Below are positions 35,000-48,490 of a DNA stretch of 64,000 nt, piece by piece. This DNA is from Piezodorus guildinii. Taxonomy: Eukaryota > Arthropoda > Insecta > Hemiptera > Pentatomidae. The translations under genes and the position numbers were made by a program. The first letter of the stretch is position 1. Every line of letters begins with the position of its first letter. The notes under the pieces are model-generated. The model saw only the letters and a program-made list of their open reading frames with translations. It did no database searches and was not told where the DNA came from. The stretch spans positions 28,717,454 through 28,781,453 of the forward strand of contig CM041292.1 of the NCBI GenBank assembly GCA_023052935.1, written 5' to 3'.

Positions 35000-36660
35000 T
35001 TGCATTGAACTTACTAAATTAATGAAAAATTAATATCTTGCATATCCATGCAGTATTTAATCTCATATAAATAGTATGAAAGCTCTTGGTGATTAGAAAT
35101 AATTTACTATTCAAAACCATTTTATCGAATACAAAAAAAAATAAATAAATAAAATTGGTAAATATAAATACGAAAGAATATGATAAGTAACTGAAGGAGG
35201 AATAAACAGAAATACAAATCATATTGATCCAAATAAATATTTTCATCGAATCCTAATATGATTAATTATTATTTTTCATCTTCGATTTAATTTAAAAGTT
35301 GTATAATTGATATTAATAAGGCAGCTTAAGGAAAATTGTGTGTTATGAGCACTAGATTGTTTTTCAAAGGCTCTATTTAATCGTTTGCACTTAATTTGTT
35401 TGTCTATAAAACGTATTTTTTCAAAAAATAAGTGGTTCATAGTAGCATGAAAAACAAGTTTATTTTGGAATTATTGAAGCTCGTGTTTAACCCAGAGCGT
35501 GCTAATTTCCTCTGTCCCATCAATAGTAAGCTTGTTATTTCACTAAATACAGGGCTGTTTATTTGACCCTCCACAAGTTTACCGTATATGTTTACTTTGC
35601 TAATTAGAGGTTGCTTTGAATTTACTGTGAAACCATTATACTGTATTCCGAGTAATATAAAATCACGAATATAGAGGTATATTATAATGAACAATTTAAT
35701 AAGGGGTACGAATTATATTAAAAAAACATCTGAATACAAAGAATCCAGTTCAAAGAGGAAATTCCAAAGGGTTAGAAGAAGTGATTTAGGAGTGATTTTT
35801 TAGTTATGTTGGTATAATTCACCAGTAGTTTGTTCAAGTTACATGCTGCATTGTGTATGTTTACATTACTGGATTTTATACCAATGAGAAAATGAATTCG
35901 GTATAGTCTGGAGATCTCCACATATAAAAAGGGTGCTATAAATAAAATGAAAATTCCATAAAATCCCATAAAAAGAATAATTTTTATTACTACATAGAAA
36001 CAAATGTACATCACAAAATATGTTAATTATTTAAATGATTGTAAAGGGTTCACCTGTGTGGTGGACCCCGACAGTAGCATCGTCAGATGAGCCACAGTAT
36101 CATAAAATGACTTTTATATTAAATAACTTAATGGGCAACAAATTATTATAATTATAACACAATTGTAAAGTTACGAAAAAGATAGATTTGATTTTTAGGA
36201 ATAAATACTGATTTTTTAATCATTTTGAAAACTTATATTTTCAATACAAAAAAAAAAAAAGTATATGCTCCATGATTTATGAAAAATCAATTTATGCCAA
36301 TGAGGAAATGAATTCGCTTCAGAATAGAGATCGCACCGTATTTAATAAGGGTACTATATACAAAATTTTAATTCTTAAATAAAGAATAATTTTTATTTAT
36401 ATTTTAAAAACATTTAACAATCACAATGAAAATGTTGATGGTTTTACCTTTGTTTACAATAAATTTGTTCTTCTGGAGTTTTTTTTTTGGTCATATTTAC
36501 TAATTACTATATACAATACAAAAACATATAGTGTGACAGTCTCAAAAATATTTAAAATTTCTCCACAAATAATAAGTACAAATAAAACTAAAACAAAAAC
36601 CTTTTATCATAAATTTCATAAAAAAACAAAAAAAACAATTATAATATAAAAAATAAATGT
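35000..36660. other. No recognised gene; small SINE-1 tail
   Basis: AT-rich downstream flank of the third cuticle gene. A SINE-1 tail piece at about 36046-36130 (GACAGTAGCATCGTCAGATG) is the only recognised element. Part of 35880-35950 recurs near 36297-36370 (CCAATGAG-AAATGAATTCG), suggesting an old local duplication. Confidence 0.45.
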
Positions 36661-36724
36661 GTACTATTGACTAATTTAAGCCCAGCTTAAAGTATAAAAG
36701 TTATGATTTTCAGTATAAAAAAAC

Positions 36725-39700
36725 TTAACCAACGATGTAAGGCCTAGAAATGCCAAGAGTTGGCTGAGCAATTGTGGCTACTGGAGCCTGAGCTATCGCG
36801 AACGGTGGACGGGCGACGGCAATTGGTGATGCTGCGACGGTGAACGGTGGACGGGCGACGGCGAACGGGGGACGGGCGACGGCAACCGGTGTAGCAGCGA
36901 CGGCCACTGGTGGTCGAGCAATGGCGACTGGTGCAGCGACGGGGTGAGCGGCTGCTGTATCCTTGTGCACGTTAGCGTTGAATCCGTTGACAGGGTCGGC
37001 GGTGTAATCCACGGTCCTGATGGAACCGTCGGGTTCAACGAGGAAATATCTGCCCTGGACGACGTCACCGTTGCGGGATTCGGTGTGACCATGGTTGTCT
37101 CCGGTCACTGGATCGTTGACGGAGTAGGAAAAGGAATAGGATGGGTTGGGATCGTAGGTGTCGTAAGTTGGGGCGGCGACAGCAGCTACTGGAGGACGTG
37201 CTATGGCTACTGGAGCGGGAGCGAAGACTGCTGGAGTGTGTGCGATCGTGCGAGCAACTGCGGGGACCGCATAACCAGAGGTAGCTACTGTCTGAACCGC
37301 GCCTCCCAAGAACTGACCAATCACGCAGTTGCTTCCAAGCAACGCAAACAGGAAAACTGAAAGCTATAAATATCAAGAATAAATAAAAGTTTGTGTATAA
37401 ATAAGAACAAATGAGAAAATATTTTTCAAAATTAGTCTCGTTTGTAGACCGAATGTGGACCATGAAGAATTGGATAACTAACAATGGGCTTATAGATCTT
37501 GTACACAGCAAACTGAGTTCCATTGGCTACATTGTAAATAATTCATTATCTACAATTCGTTGTATTCATTTGTTTTTATTTTTGTTGTCATTATTATCTT
37601 TAATGCCTGTTTTTGTCTATATAAATTAATTAATTAATATTTATTTCTCTTCCTTTATACACACTTTGCTCACATTATGCTATCCAATGTAACTTATGTT
37701 ATTGTAATAACATTACGTGTAATATTGCAAGATAGTATGCGTAGAGATAAACGCACATATTGCAGAGTTAGAGTTATGTAGAAAAATAGTAAGATAAATA
37801 AAAAAATGAAGAAACTGTCAAAAGTCATCTGTCAAAAAGCCACAGTGTGAAGGATAACACGTATAAATTAACAGAAAAAAACAATAAAAACACATGTTCC
37901 TCGACAACCTATAAAATATATGGGAACAATACAAATGGCGATTCATGCTATTTTTGAGCCAATGATGATTGATTAAGCGATCACGGCCGGACACTAGGTT
38001 TTTTCTTAATTATTTGGTACCCACATTATAGAGGTTTGGTGTGCCTTAGGAGGATCTCTACACTCTAGTATTATAGGCGCTTTCCGTACAAGCCCCATGG
38101 AAATCTACTTCCTCGATGTCCTTATGGGAATGATTTGTTTTAATTCTTTTTTCATGTATAATTCCCAAAAAAATATGGTATGGTTAATCTAATATTCTTA
38201 TCGCTTTCTAAATGTAAAATTGTTTTTTTAACAACATTGAAGCCTAAAGTTTACGCGAGATTGCGTTGTAATTAGAAGCATTCATGTTAATTGTTTCTGA
38301 AGTAATGTAATGATGCTCAAATCGACATTTTGGTCAACGAATGAATCAATTTATTAGCTTAATGAATTTTCGTTAGTTCAAATGAGATTTATTAAAAAAA
38401 AATAAAATAAACATACTTAGAATAATGATTCGTACTAAGTGTAAATTTCAGAAGGGATTATCTCCCTTAATTTTAAATTGTATTGAACGCCATTTTAATT
38501 ATTACTGTAAGTAATATTATAACATTTGATTTACCCTAATAATTAAGATTTTTATTTATAACAAAATATTAATACTAAAAACTAAAAGCAGTTTTATGAA
38601 TTTGTTCCAAATTAATGGATGATATTTCTAATGCATTTTTGTGTAGGTATAATATTTTTTTTCATACATTTTATCTTTAATATATCTTGGTTGTTATCTG
38701 ATTTAATATTTAATATGAATCTTATAATTAATAACAATACCGGAATTACCATCGTTTCAGGTAGCAAATCCTCTCCCAAATATAAGTTTACATTTTTATA
38801 AAACTATTTCACTTTTAGAATTTTAAAAAAACAATGCCTTTACGCACGGATATTTAATGAGAGGCCTGGATCCGCCATTCTGTGATACATGTAACACAAC
38901 ACTGACCATAAAACACATTGTAACATCATGCACACTGTACACTGACACCAGAACAAGACATAACATACCTTCAAACTTAAATGAAGCATTAAGAAATGAC
39001 GAGGACACAATTTTAAGACTTTTTGAGTTTTTTAGAGTCATTTGTCTGTTAAACTCAATATAAACATAGAGAATCAACACCAGCTAATCACCCGAAAGGG
39101 TAGATGCGGAATAACAAATCAATAAATAAATAAAATAACAAAACCGCCTTTTATTAATTTAATTAAAATTCAATTAAATATAGAAAATAAATACTCCTTA
39201 AGATTTTTCACGGACTATATCATTTTTATCTCATATCCTTTTTCTGTTTTTTACTGTGTTTTAAATGTTTCCACTAACATTTCACCAGGCGTGCTGCCGG
39301 CTTCATCAAAGTACAAAGTGAAAATGAATAACCACTTACTCTAAGTTTCTTTCTCGCTTAGTACCTTGAAGAAGTCGACAGAATGGTGGAATAGAGAAAC
39401 GAAATTTTTAAAATTCTGTAAAAACCAGACAAACATACCTGGACCTCTACAACCCATGAAGGGTCTTGGACTTAGTACAGATTCGTACTGTTTCTAGACA
39501 AACGGATGTGCAATGAGGTAATCAGGCTTTGATCACGTTCGGCCGTCAGGTTTTTCCCCAATCTTGGGGTACTCACTTTAAAAAAACTGGGTCTGCCCCA
39601 AGAGGGTCTCCGTACCCTAGGATAGCCCCTCTTCCAAGATGAACCACTATCAAGATAAAAGTATAAAAAAATAATTATAAATACAAATATATTTTTACGT

Positions 39701-40084
39701 AACCTAAAGTTTCGTTTGAAATTTGTCGTTCTTTCAATTCTTTCCTTCTCAAATTTCGCTCCTCTTCCCAAATCTGGCGAAAGGGATATAGTTGTGAATA
39801 TTATTTTATATAAAATAAAAAGATTTTTTCTAAACTGCTTCCAAAATAATAAATAACATAGTTGTTATTACCCTAGTGGGCCATCTTACATTTGATAGCA
39901 TTCATAAATTTAGCTTAATTACTCTTTTAAGTTCAGTTTTTCAACAAACATAAAAAAATCTATATATATTAATCCCAAAATCATAAACATTTATAGCCCT
40001 GGTCCATTAGTCCAACAACGAAAATTCGGAATAAGGTACACGATGTTAAGCTGTCAAGGTGTTACTTACAAGATGATGGTCCAT
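36725..40084 (-). CDS. RR-2 cuticle protein, third gene
   Basis: Predicted secreted chitin-binding cuticle protein, related to the palindromic pair but clearly diverged. Exon 1 is 40070-40084 (MDHHL) with donor GTAAGT. Exon 2 is 36725-37363 after the acceptor ATTTATAG. This phase-0 join was chosen because it completes a signal peptide, [18 protein letters not shown]; the alternative acceptor 7 bp downstream breaks the frame. The product is 217 residues. The RR-2 core at about residues 75-140 contains [32 protein letters not shown] and the [20 protein letters not shown] end. The repeats use VAIARPP / FAVARPP units instead of the AAPVA units of the pair. The 2.7-kb intron holds SINE and LINE insertions. 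Same strand as the right twin. Confidence 0.85.
37977..38100 (-). mobile_element. SINE-2 body copy in cuticle gene intron
   Basis: In reverse orientation it shares GATCACGGCC--ACTAGGTTTT, GGTACCCACATTATAGAGG and AGGAGGATCTCTACACTCTA with the SINE-2 body at 34708-34945. The tRNA-like head was not found here. Confidence 0.5.
38868..39140 (+). pseudogene. LINE 3' end fragment in cuticle gene intron
   Basis: Encodes the same zinc-knuckle tail as the copy at 8820-9080 ([17 protein letters not shown], then [16 protein letters not shown]), a stop, the CCCGAAAGGGTAGATGCGGA 3' UTR and an AATAAATAAAT tail. It begins at TGGATCCGCC, exactly as the other copy does. It is inserted in the intron of the minus-strand cuticle gene in antisense orientation and is not a host exon. 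Confidence 0.7.
39500..39665 (-). mobile_element. SINE-2 copy in cuticle gene intron
   Basis: The reverse of the SINE-2 body: ATCACGTTCGGCCGTCAGG, TTGGGGTACTCACTTTAA and GAGGGTCTCCGTACCCTAGG. It is diverged from the other copies. Confidence 0.5.
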
Positions 40085-40094
40085 GGTAAGGCAG

Positions 40095-40140
40095 AAGACT
40101 AATACAGCCTAGCTTGGAGGTGTGGTTTTTATACATCGAC
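40095..40140 (-). promoter_or_regulatory. Core promoter of third cuticle gene
   Basis: On the minus strand TATAAAAA (40126-40133) lies about 45 bp upstream of the exon 1 ATG, and a GC-richer flank extends to about 40330. The FTZ-F1-like block shared by the palindromic twins was not found here. Confidence 0.6.
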
Positions 40141-40149
40141 CTGAATATT

Positions 40150-40540
40150 AGATTTTCGTCATAGCGGGCCAGCTTTCTCTCAAAGGCTACCCGCGGAGCA
40201 TCCCTCTGATGTCACCGCAGTCATAAAGTTCTGGACTGCGCCGGAGGTTACGCAGTTGTCGAGAATTCAGGTGTATCTTGCATAACAGAAGTCACCACTT
40301 ACCCAAATACCATGCGGAAAGGGCGTAAGGAACAAATCGCAAGAAGAAGTGGAAAATTAATGTTATTTAATTTCAAGTGTAATAAATTGCAACAGTAAAT
40401 TAACATAACATTTATTCAAATCCGACCACCTTAACATGCAGTGATTCAAACTACAACGTAACATACATAGCCTGTCCGACGCCAACGATTTTGCAGACGC
40501 ATACTAGCATGCGTTTTTCGGTTTAATATTTGTAATATGA
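40150..40540. other. Upstream flank of third cuticle gene
   Basis: GC-richer to about 40330 (CTACCCGCGGAGCATCCC, GACTGCGCCGGAGG), then AT-rich. No gene was recognised. It may hold regulatory sequence. Confidence 0.35.
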
Positions 40541-40777
40541 ACCTTTATAACCACAAAAAAAAAAAAAAAAAAAAAAAAAGTTTGCTCCTACTCAAAATTT
40601 GGGGGCTTGCGTTTCAAGATAAGTAGAATCCGAATTAATAAAACAAACCGTTTGTCTACCGTTCGCCGTACGCGGCTTTTATCCGAAACTACCAACGATC
40701 TTTAATTCGGCACAATAATACTAGGACATCTAATGATGATTCTAACGCAAGGTTTGATATCAGCCGATTATTTTTAA

Positions 40778-41296
40778 CCTTTAACTGGTGAGGTGGGGTC
40801 TACAGGACCCTAGAGACTCTTTAAAGTTTTGTGAATCCCATTGTCCCTATCCGAACGGCTAGTGAAAACCTGATATTTCCTGTCTTGACATCATTGTAAT
40901 ATAGCATCCATTTTTTAGTCAGTTTTTATCCGGTATTGCTTCAGGACAGCGTTATTGGGGTCCTCCAGACCCCACCTCACCATTACTGTTCCGATTTATT
41001 GAAAGTGTGTTTTCCAATTCGTTGAAAGAATATCATTGCAGAAACTTGCTCAGAATATATTATTAAAATAAAAAAAAGTATTATTAAAATTGATTTAATA
41101 ATATCAGGCATTTATTCAATTTTATAAGCATCGTATAGAACCCATTGAACACAGGTTGAATTAACGTATTTTACAAGAATAAACAATTCTAGATGTTTCA
41201 GGATTTAAAAAAATAAATAAATAAAAATGAGGTCTAGGGTATGAGAGACCCCACCTAACCAATATTCACTATAAATTTCACTTCACCAGTTAAAGA
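40778..41296. mobile_element. piggyBac-like MITE, left arm
   Basis: The 519-bp element is flanked by TTAA on both sides (40774-40777 and 41297-41300). Its ends are CCTTTAACTGGTGAGGTG and CACTTCACCAGTTAAAGA, which are inverted repeats. TTAA target duplication and a C/T-rich first tetranucleotide are typical of piggyBac elements. A GGTGAGGTGGGGTC motif also occurs inverted internally (about 40970-40983). It is non-coding and hence non-autonomous. It interrupts the family B sequence GATTAAAA-type block. Confidence 0.65.
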
Positions 41297-42445
41297 TTAA
41301 AATAGCGGCCGATTAAAAATTATTTAATTCCATAACTCCTTTATTTTTTAAGATAGAGAAAACTTTAATTAGAATTGTCTAATCAAGAAACTGCGAATAA
41401 TTATAATAAAAAAAAAAGAAAAGAAAAATAATAGATGTATTACCCATAAATACGCCTATAATTCAGTTATTTTTGAAGATAAAGAAACATGTGTATAGAG
41501 TTTTAGAATAAGTAAAGTGCGATAAAGAAAAAAAAATCGATCTATATACTCAAATCACCACTAACATTTCAAGATACGTAAAGCCAGAATAATGTATACA
41601 AACAATATCCGCCGTACAAATTAATAAATAAATGGATATCTGAAATTATGTCAGTGCTATTCTGTAGAGAATTAGAAATTCTACAAAAAGAAAAAGGAAT
41701 TATAGGAATTTTTTAGAGATAACAGAAATATTGGGTTTTGAAATTAGCAATGGCTAACTACAGGGCACTGGGCTTAGCCTGAGTGGTGTGCCGGTGCTCA
41801 ATGAAATTCTTTGTTGCAGTGTTGAAAAGGATCCTATGTGTATACATAGACGGAGGATCGAAACGTCCAAATAAAGAAAATTAAGAAGGAGTGATAGTTT
41901 AATGACCTAAAACCCGAATTATTTCAAACAAAATTATATATATATAATTTATATAGCACCACTCAGGCTAGGCCCAGTGCCCTGTAGTTAGCCATTGCTA
42001 ATTTCAAAACCCAATATCTCTGTTATCTCTGGACAAATTCCTACAATTCCTTTTTTGTTTTGTAGAATTTCTAATTCTCTAAAGAATAGCACTAACAGAA
42101 TTTTAGATATTTATTTATTTATTAATTCGTACTTCGGATATTGTTTGTATACATTATTCTGGATTTATGTATCTTGAAATGTTAGTGGTGATTTGAGTAT
42201 ATAGATCGATTTTTTTTCTTTATCGCACTTTTCTTATTCTAAAACTCTATACACATGTTTCTTTATGTTCAAAAATAACTGAATTATAGGCGTATTTATG
42301 GGTAATACTTCTATTATTTTTCTTTTCTCTTTTTTTTTTTAATATTCGCCGTTTCTTGATTTGAAAATTCTAATGTAAATTGTCTCTATCTTTAAAAATA
42401 AAGGAGTTATGGAATTAAATAATTTTTAATCGGCCGCTATTTTAA

Positions 42446-42956
42446 CCTTTAACTGGTGAAGTGAAATTTATAGTGAAAATTGTAGAGGTGGGGTCTCTCA
42501 TACCCTAGACCTCATTTTTTTTTTTTTTAAATCCTGAAACATCTAGAATTGTTTATTCTTGTAAAATACGTTAATTCAACCTGTGTTCAATGGGTTCTAT
42601 ACGATGCTTATAAAATTGAATAAATGCCTGATATTATTAAATAAATTTTATTAATACTTTTTTTTATTTTAATGTTATATTCTGAGCAAGTTTCTGCAAT
42701 GATATTCTTTCAACGAATTGAAAAACACACTTTCAATAAATCCGAACAGTGATGGTGAGGTGGGGTCTGTAGGACCCCAATAACACTGTCCTAAAGCAAT
42801 ACCGGATAAAAACTGGCTAAAAAAGGATGCTATATTACAATGATGTTAAGACAGGAAATATCAGGTTTTCACTAGCCGTTCGGATCGGGACAATGGGATT
42901 CACAAAACTTTAAAGAGTCTCTAGGGTCCTGTAGGCCCTATCTCACCAGTTAAAGG
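42446..42956. mobile_element. piggyBac-like MITE, right arm
   Basis: Inverted counterpart of the MITE at 40778-41296, 511 bp long, with TTAA at 42442-42445 and 42957-42960. It differs from the left copy by scattered substitutions and small indels. Confidence 0.65.
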
Positions 42957-43032
42957 TTAAAAATAATTGGCTGATATCAAAGCCTAGGCGTTAGAATCAT
43001 CATCAGATGTCCTAGTATTATTGTGCCGAATT

Positions 43033-44405
<1,373 letters not shown>

Positions 44406-44999
44406 ATTCATCTCTCGAAATATTTACTATTAGATCTGTTTTTATGAGAATTCATTTTACAGAATTTATTTTTGTGAAATAACTAAGATCTTTCAAATTG
44501 TGATTTTACACAACCATTGAATAACTAATATTCATACATATGTGCGAGGCACTTTCATATTTGAATGCATTAATAATTGAGCTTTATTCCCAGTTTTTAT
44601 CAGAATAAAGACCAAATCCAGAATCCATTTGTACGTTCATATATGATTATGAAAAAAACAGGGGATAATATAGTATTTAATAATACGAATAGAATCAGAA
44701 AACGAAAAAAAAAGTTCCATCTTCGGTTTTGATGAATTTTTCATTTTTGATGTTTTAATTCAATCAGTAATTGAGATGATACCTTGATAAAGTACTAAAA
44801 GATATTTTGTATAAAGTTGAAATTTTTTTACATATTTTATTCCCATCATCTATTTTTATCTAAATCTTCTATTTTATTTTATCTAATTATCACTCAAGAA
44901 CTTTACAAAGTGTTCCAGCGATTTAGAAACACAATTATTTTCAAAACATTTCATTCCATAACTTTAATATATTTTAAAAAAAAAATCTATATTTCAATA

Positions 45000-45680
45000 A
45001 GAAAGGGATAAAATAAACTCATTTTTACAAATTATTCCATTTTTAACATTAATTGTTTACAATATGATATGCATGTAGTACTTTTTGGTATGAAAGTGGA
45101 TATAGTCGTTTTTGGAAAAAATTAAAGGGGACATACTTAGTACCTTTTGGAAGAATATAACGCGCAGTATGGTTGTAACAGTCACCATAACATTCCTCAT
45201 ACAACATTACTGATAAAACATCCTTCTAGAATATAAAGATTACTTTCTGGCTCCTTCATTAAAATAAATAATACTATTAAGTTATTTTTTTGATCAAACA
45301 AAACTTAAAAGAAGACCTGTTCTTCACTTTTTTCAATAAACGAACATTCCGCTGTTGTTAGCATTCAAGTAATTAATAGCGATATTTTTTTAAATTTAGA
45401 TTATATCATGTATATTTAAAATTCTAGATTTTAGTAGTATAGGGATGAAATAAACTAATTTTTTACAAATTATTGCACTTTTACCCTGAATTTAAACAAT
45501 ATAATATGGTTATACAAATTTTTGGAATAAAATGTGGATGTAGTAATTTTTATAAAGAATCAAAGGGGACATAGTACATTTTGGAAGAATATAAAGCGCG
45601 ATAAGTTGGTAACAGTCACCATAACCTTCTTCATACAACATTACTGATAACTAACATCTTTATAATGTTAATTACTAAGT
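45000..45680 (+). repeat. Local tandem duplication, offset about 438 bp
   Basis: The segment from about 45005 to 45240 recurs at about 45440 to 45680. Shared blocks are AATAAACTCATTTTTACAAA / AATAAACTAATTTTTTACAAA-type, AAAGGGGACATA, TTTTGGAAGAATATAA and AACAGTCACCATAAC. It is diverged, so old. Confidence 0.6.
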
Positions 45681-47660
45681 TATGTATATTTCCTTATTCT
45701 ACCTCTGAAAAATATCTTTCCTTGTTATTGAAATAAAATAATTGATAGGTTTGCGTAATTTTTATGAATAAAAAGCCACAATCAAAAGTAGAAGAAAGAT
45801 TACGAAAAAATCATTTTTTTAACATGTGTGGGACCATGACTGAATATATATACGTTATCCATTCAGATTTAGTTGCTTAATAAGTTCTCAAAATCCCTCT
45901 TCCATTATTTCTTTTAAATTTAATTAACTATTTTTGGGACCTACTACGAAGAAAAATCAGGAAATACTATATTGAAAATGAAAATGACCTCAGGAAACAA
46001 TAAGTACTTGAGTGGGATAATATCTCACATCATATAATTAATTAATTATTAAGATTAGTTCCTAGTAGGCTAAAATGTATGATTATACAATAAAGTTTAC
46101 CAACTGGATGTTTATTTATGATCACTGCACTAATATAACTAGGAAACCACGTAATTCCGAATACTTTTGACACCATTAATATACACTATTTTTAATCTTT
46201 TCGTAAATAAACGTTCAACACGTTCATAATAAAATTATTATTGTCGTAATTTTTGGTTTTAGCTATTGTATACCTTCCTTCTAACATTATTAAGTGAGTA
46301 ACAACTCCTTAAGAAATGGTGGTAAATTCCGAATACTTTGACACTCACTGTAGATCAGGTACGGTGTTTCTTCTCATATTAAGCAAGATAAGGGAATACT
46401 AATTCTAACTATTTTCTGGTTATTCTTTTAAAGTGTGAATTTATAAAAACTTTTAAACCAAATACTAAGAGAAAGCATAAATTTAATGAGAAAATACAAG
46501 AACCAAAGCGGAGCAACAAAATTGTTTAAAACAGCGTAAAAACTGATAATTAGTTTGATTACCATATCGTTGATTCAAGATGTGCTAAATGAAACAATAA
46601 AAAGGCATAAAATGAAGTAAACAATGTATTAATGGTAATACATTACGGGGTTAGGTACTTTTGCTGTATAGTAGGAAATGAAAGGAAATGTTATCTATTT
46701 ACGGAGGTAATAGTATGTTTTGGAAGGAAATTAAATGTTGATTTAGAACCTTTGGGAATGAACTAAAAATTTCAAATACGTTTTTATAGGATTTTTATGA
46801 TTTTAGATGAAATCTGATGACGGATTTAGATAAAAAAAGCTATTAAAATAAAATATGCCAACATATCAATTTCGAAAAAAAAAATCCTTTAGTACCTTTT
46901 GGAAATCAACGTCTCAATTAATTATTGAATCACGTTAAATGATATTAAAATAAAACCATTTCGCTCTTAAATGCAAAAGCAAGGAGTTTGTAAGGAAAGT
47001 TTTTTCCAATCTTGTACAGCTGGAGAATCCTCTAAAACTCAAACACAAAAATAGCCTTCTCGGAAATTGGGACTTAAGTTTATGTTAAACAGGTTCGACT
47101 TCAGTGGGGTTTCTGATTCCATGCCGCGAAACCGCTTCTCGTATCTAAATGTATAAAGAATCAGGATAAGACTTAACCAAAAACATATGTTAAATTTAAG
47201 TTGTATTAGTTAAAAATCTAATAAACAATTAAAATATCTAATATGACTTATAGAATAATTTGAAAAAATAAAATTCAAATATTTCTGAGAGGTGTTTTTT
47301 TTTTTCTTTACTTTATTTCGTTTCAATTAAGAGTAATCGTAATATTAAGTGACACTAAATGTGTAATTATTGACATTGAAAAAATACATCGGTGTAAGAA
47401 AAAAGAATTCGGTTTCAAGAAATATTTTAGACAAAAATTCTTGTATAAATACCTAGTATAGTTGTCCCAGCTCAAGTTAAATTTTGAGGTCATGCCATGA
47501 CTTACCTGTAAAAAAAAAAAAAAAAAAAAAAAATAATTAATAACACAAAAATATTAAATTAGCAATTCAAAACAATATCAAAATAATTATTCTACTTAAA
47601 GTATTTAAAAACTGTTTTCTAAAGCAAATGTGGAACAGAAAAAATTATAGGTTTTAAAAA
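45680..47660. other. No recognised gene; MITE end fragment
   Basis: AT-rich. A right-end fragment of the MITE family of 26434-26815 occurs at about 46800-46912 (TTTAGTACCTTTTGGAAATC). A poly-A run lies near 47510-47532. No gene was recognised. Confidence 0.45.
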
Positions 47661-47679
47661 CTTAATTGAATGAAACCGA

Positions 47680-47830
47680 ATGTGTTGTTTGTTTATTTAT
47701 TTAACATCATTTTATGCTACTGTGCCTAATCGGACGATACCTACAATGAGAGTCCTAAATTTTGCATATGAAGATGTAATTAGCATAGGGATCTTTAACC
47801 TGACATCGCTCACTAGCGTCTAAAACTTGT
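47680..47830 (-). mobile_element. SINE-1 tail copy, inverted
   Basis: In reverse: TTTATTTAACATCATTTTAT, GCTACTGTGCCTAATCGGAC and TTTGCATATG, matching the SINE-1 3' half. Confidence 0.5.
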
Positions 47831-48235
47831 GAAAAATTGTCGCTCTAATGACAATTTTGGTAATTAGGTGTTCCAAGCTTGCCCCTTTTTTAAGACTGCG
47901 GTACACTGCGAGAGAACAGGTAGGTGAAAATTTGTGAGATTTGATGATAGTGAATTGTCATACACTGTCACATACTTTCAACCTATAAATATTCATTCAC
48001 TGCATTTTTTATAAAACTCATCATTTATTTCTTTTAACTTTTTTTATAAATAATGTTTAATTACTTTAAATAGTGTTACTTCTTGTTTTGATGTAACATT
48101 TTATTTTTGTTTTAAATAATATGTAATGATAGGATGTTTTAAAAAGCATTATTTGATGTTATTATCCCAACATTTTTTTTTTAAATATGCATTTCTCCTA
48201 ATTATTATTAATCATATTATATTATGACTAAGAAA

Positions 48236-48490
48236 TTGGGTTCGAACCCAGCAGATGGCCATAGAATTTTAAGGTGATTGAATTAGAAAGGTAGTGAAAA
48301 ATCGTTGGTTATAACGTCTTTCGGAGGGAACGTTAAATGGTGGCACCGAGCCAATTCCAAGTTAGGTACTCCTTAAAGAATCCTGTCCTAATTAAACTAA
48401 AAAGAGCAAACTTCAGTGCTCCCACTGTAGCATCGTTGGATAAGTCACAGTAGCATAAAAGGGACGTTAAATGGATAAAAAAACAAGCAT
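48236..48490 (+). mobile_element. SINE-1 copy with B-box-like start
   Basis: Starts with GGGTTCGAACCCAGC, a good match to the polymerase III B box. The SINE-1 body follows (GTCTTTCGGAGGGAACGTTA, GGTGGCACCGAGCCA, TGTAGCATCGTTGGATAAG), and it ends GGGACGTTAAATGGATAAAA. It is the best-preserved copy in the window. The A box is missing, so a 5' truncation within the tRNA-like head is likely. Confidence 0.6.

Larger units (their letters stand above)
40540..43032. repeat. Palindromic family B element with nested MITEs
   Basis: A family B repeat begins near 40540 (after a poly-A run) and forms the left arm, 40704-41788. The same sequence is inverted at 41957-43032, at roughly 95 percent identity by eye. 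The 168-bp spacer (41789-41956) holds a degenerate hammerhead-like piece. Each arm carries a piggyBac-like MITE at the same position, so the MITE was inserted before the inverted duplication. No coding frame is present. Confidence 0.75.

Noticed and set aside
41821..41866. Possible hammerhead ribozyme on the plus strand (GAAACGTCC after a GATCC/GGATC stem)
   Set aside because: The CTGATGA box is not recognisable (GTGTTGAAA at the expected place). At most it is a decayed relic.
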